From an uncultured Bacteroides sp. (GTDB lineage Bacteria; Bacteroidota; Bacteroidia; Bacteroidales; Bacteroidaceae): a DNA stretch of 42,342 nt. The notes beneath the pieces are model-generated. The model had not been told where the DNA came from, ran no database searches, and worked only from the letters and a program-made list of their open reading frames with translations. Below, piece by piece: positions 41,806 to 42,342 of this stretch. Position numbers and translations under genes: made by a program. The DNA lies in assembly GCA_958477465.1 (NCBI GenBank), contig CAUEFX010000035.1, positions 1 through 42,342 of the forward strand, given 5' to 3'. The first letter of the stretch is position 1. Every line of letters starts with the position of its first letter.

Positions 41806-42342
41806 TTACTGCCCTTGTCCGTGGCAGTTCTTATACTTCTTACCGCTACCGCATGGACAAGGATCGTTGCGGCCTACTGTTTTCCCCACGCGTATCGGTT
41901 CGCGTTTGGCTGCTTCACGGGTATCCTGCTGTGCAGCGGCTTGTTGGTTCGGGTCGTTCAGATCTTGTTTCTGTTCGCGGTATTTGCTCAGGTCCTGGCG
42001 GCGTTCGGGAGCAGCTTCGCGTACTTCTACGCGTTGGGGCTGTTCGGGAGCTTCCTGTACGGGAATCTGTCCGCGCATCAGGATTGAAACAGTCTGGTTA
42101 TTGATCTTGTTTACCATTGCATCGAACAGGTTTACGGATTCCAGTTTATAGATCAGCAACGGATCTTTCTGTTCATAGCTGGCATTCTGTACAGAATGTT
42201 TCAGCTCATCCAGTTCGCGCAGGTTCTCTTTCCAAGCCTCGTCGATCACGTGAAGCAGAATTGATTTCTCGAAAGATTTCACTACCTCTTTGGATTCGCT
42301 TTCATAGGCCGCTTTCAGGTTGCAGGAGATGTTGTACATCCG
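41806..42342 (-). CDS. secA: Preprotein translocase ATPase SecA, C-terminal part
   Basis: The frame enters from the right edge and covers about 178 C-terminal residues of SecA, the motor that pushes preproteins through SecYEG. Visible are the end of the helical scaffold/wing region (SILLHVIDEAWKENLRELDEL and HSVQNASYEQKDPLLIYKLE in two parts), a long linker rich in Glu, Arg and Gln, and the zinc-binding SEC-C tail (RNDPCPCGSGKKYKNCHG) that contacts SecB or the ribosome. The ATG at 42337-42339 is internal, as the homologous family continues upstream. The gene ends with its own terminator. Confidence 0.95.
   Translation of the reverse strand, partial: RMYNISCNLKAAYESESKEVVKSFEKSILLHVIDEAWKENLRELDELKHSVQNASYEQKDPLLIYKLESVNLFDAMVNKINNQTVSILMRGQIPVQEAPEQPQRVEVREAAPERRQDLSKYREQKQDLNDPNQQAAAQQDTREAAKREPIRVGKTVGRNDPCPCGSGKKYKNCHGQGQ

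Overview
The window reads as chromosomal DNA of a Bacteroides species (phylum Bacteroidota). The grounds are a type III glutamine synthetase, a SusC/SusD pair, several Bacteroidales-restricted families (DUF5686, DUF3810, DUF6340 and head-GIN types), and the Bacteroides promoter signature TAnnTTTG, sometimes with TTTG about 19-20 nt upstream, in front of many genes. I see no rRNA, tRNA, CRISPR array or complete insertion sequence. Family names are from recognition of the translations, without any database search.

Layout. 1-5116: glnN (minus strand) with its terminator, then a divergent DUF5686 envelope protein. 5117-11267: an AT-rich accessory island. It has two short genes for Cys-rich peptides with double-glycine leaders (natural product precursors), a secreted HExxH peptidase between them, then an erythromycin-esterase-like gene, an ABC ATPase and an ABC permease. 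The last three each carry one lesion: an internal amber, an early amber, and a -1 frameshift exactly on a T7 slippery heptamer. 11268-13766: a secreted leucine-rich-repeat protein made of a 1110-bp tandem duplication whose core has been homogenised. 13904-24959: a probable peptide/protein-acquisition locus (metzincin, SusC, SusD, a surface protein, an M6-like peptidase with a BACON and a cleaved-adhesin-like domain). 25156-28112: a head-GIN beta-helix protein and rpsA. 28186-32826: rnz, then an envelope operon (a mini-protein with a sorting-like C-terminal domain, L,D-transpeptidase, ECF sigma factor, putative anti-sigma factor, Spy/CpxP-like protein). 32928-42342: mazG, a 2-hydroxyacid-dehydrogenase-like protein lacking the family's catalytic triad, an aspartate dehydrogenase, DUF3810, valS, a small acidic protein, a DUF6340 lipoprotein, and the C-terminal part of secA running off the right edge.

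How the genes fit together. Most of the window is housekeeping (nitrogen assimilation, translation, tRNA processing, NTP sanitation, secretion). The two accessory blocks stand out. The peptide island looks like a bacteriocin/RiPP-type cluster with export or immunity functions, either decaying or regulated by recoding. The SusCD locus has peptidases where a glycan locus would have glycoside hydrolases. Four secreted proteins end in a beta-sandwich resembling type IX sorting domains, although Bacteroides is not known for a full type IX pathway.
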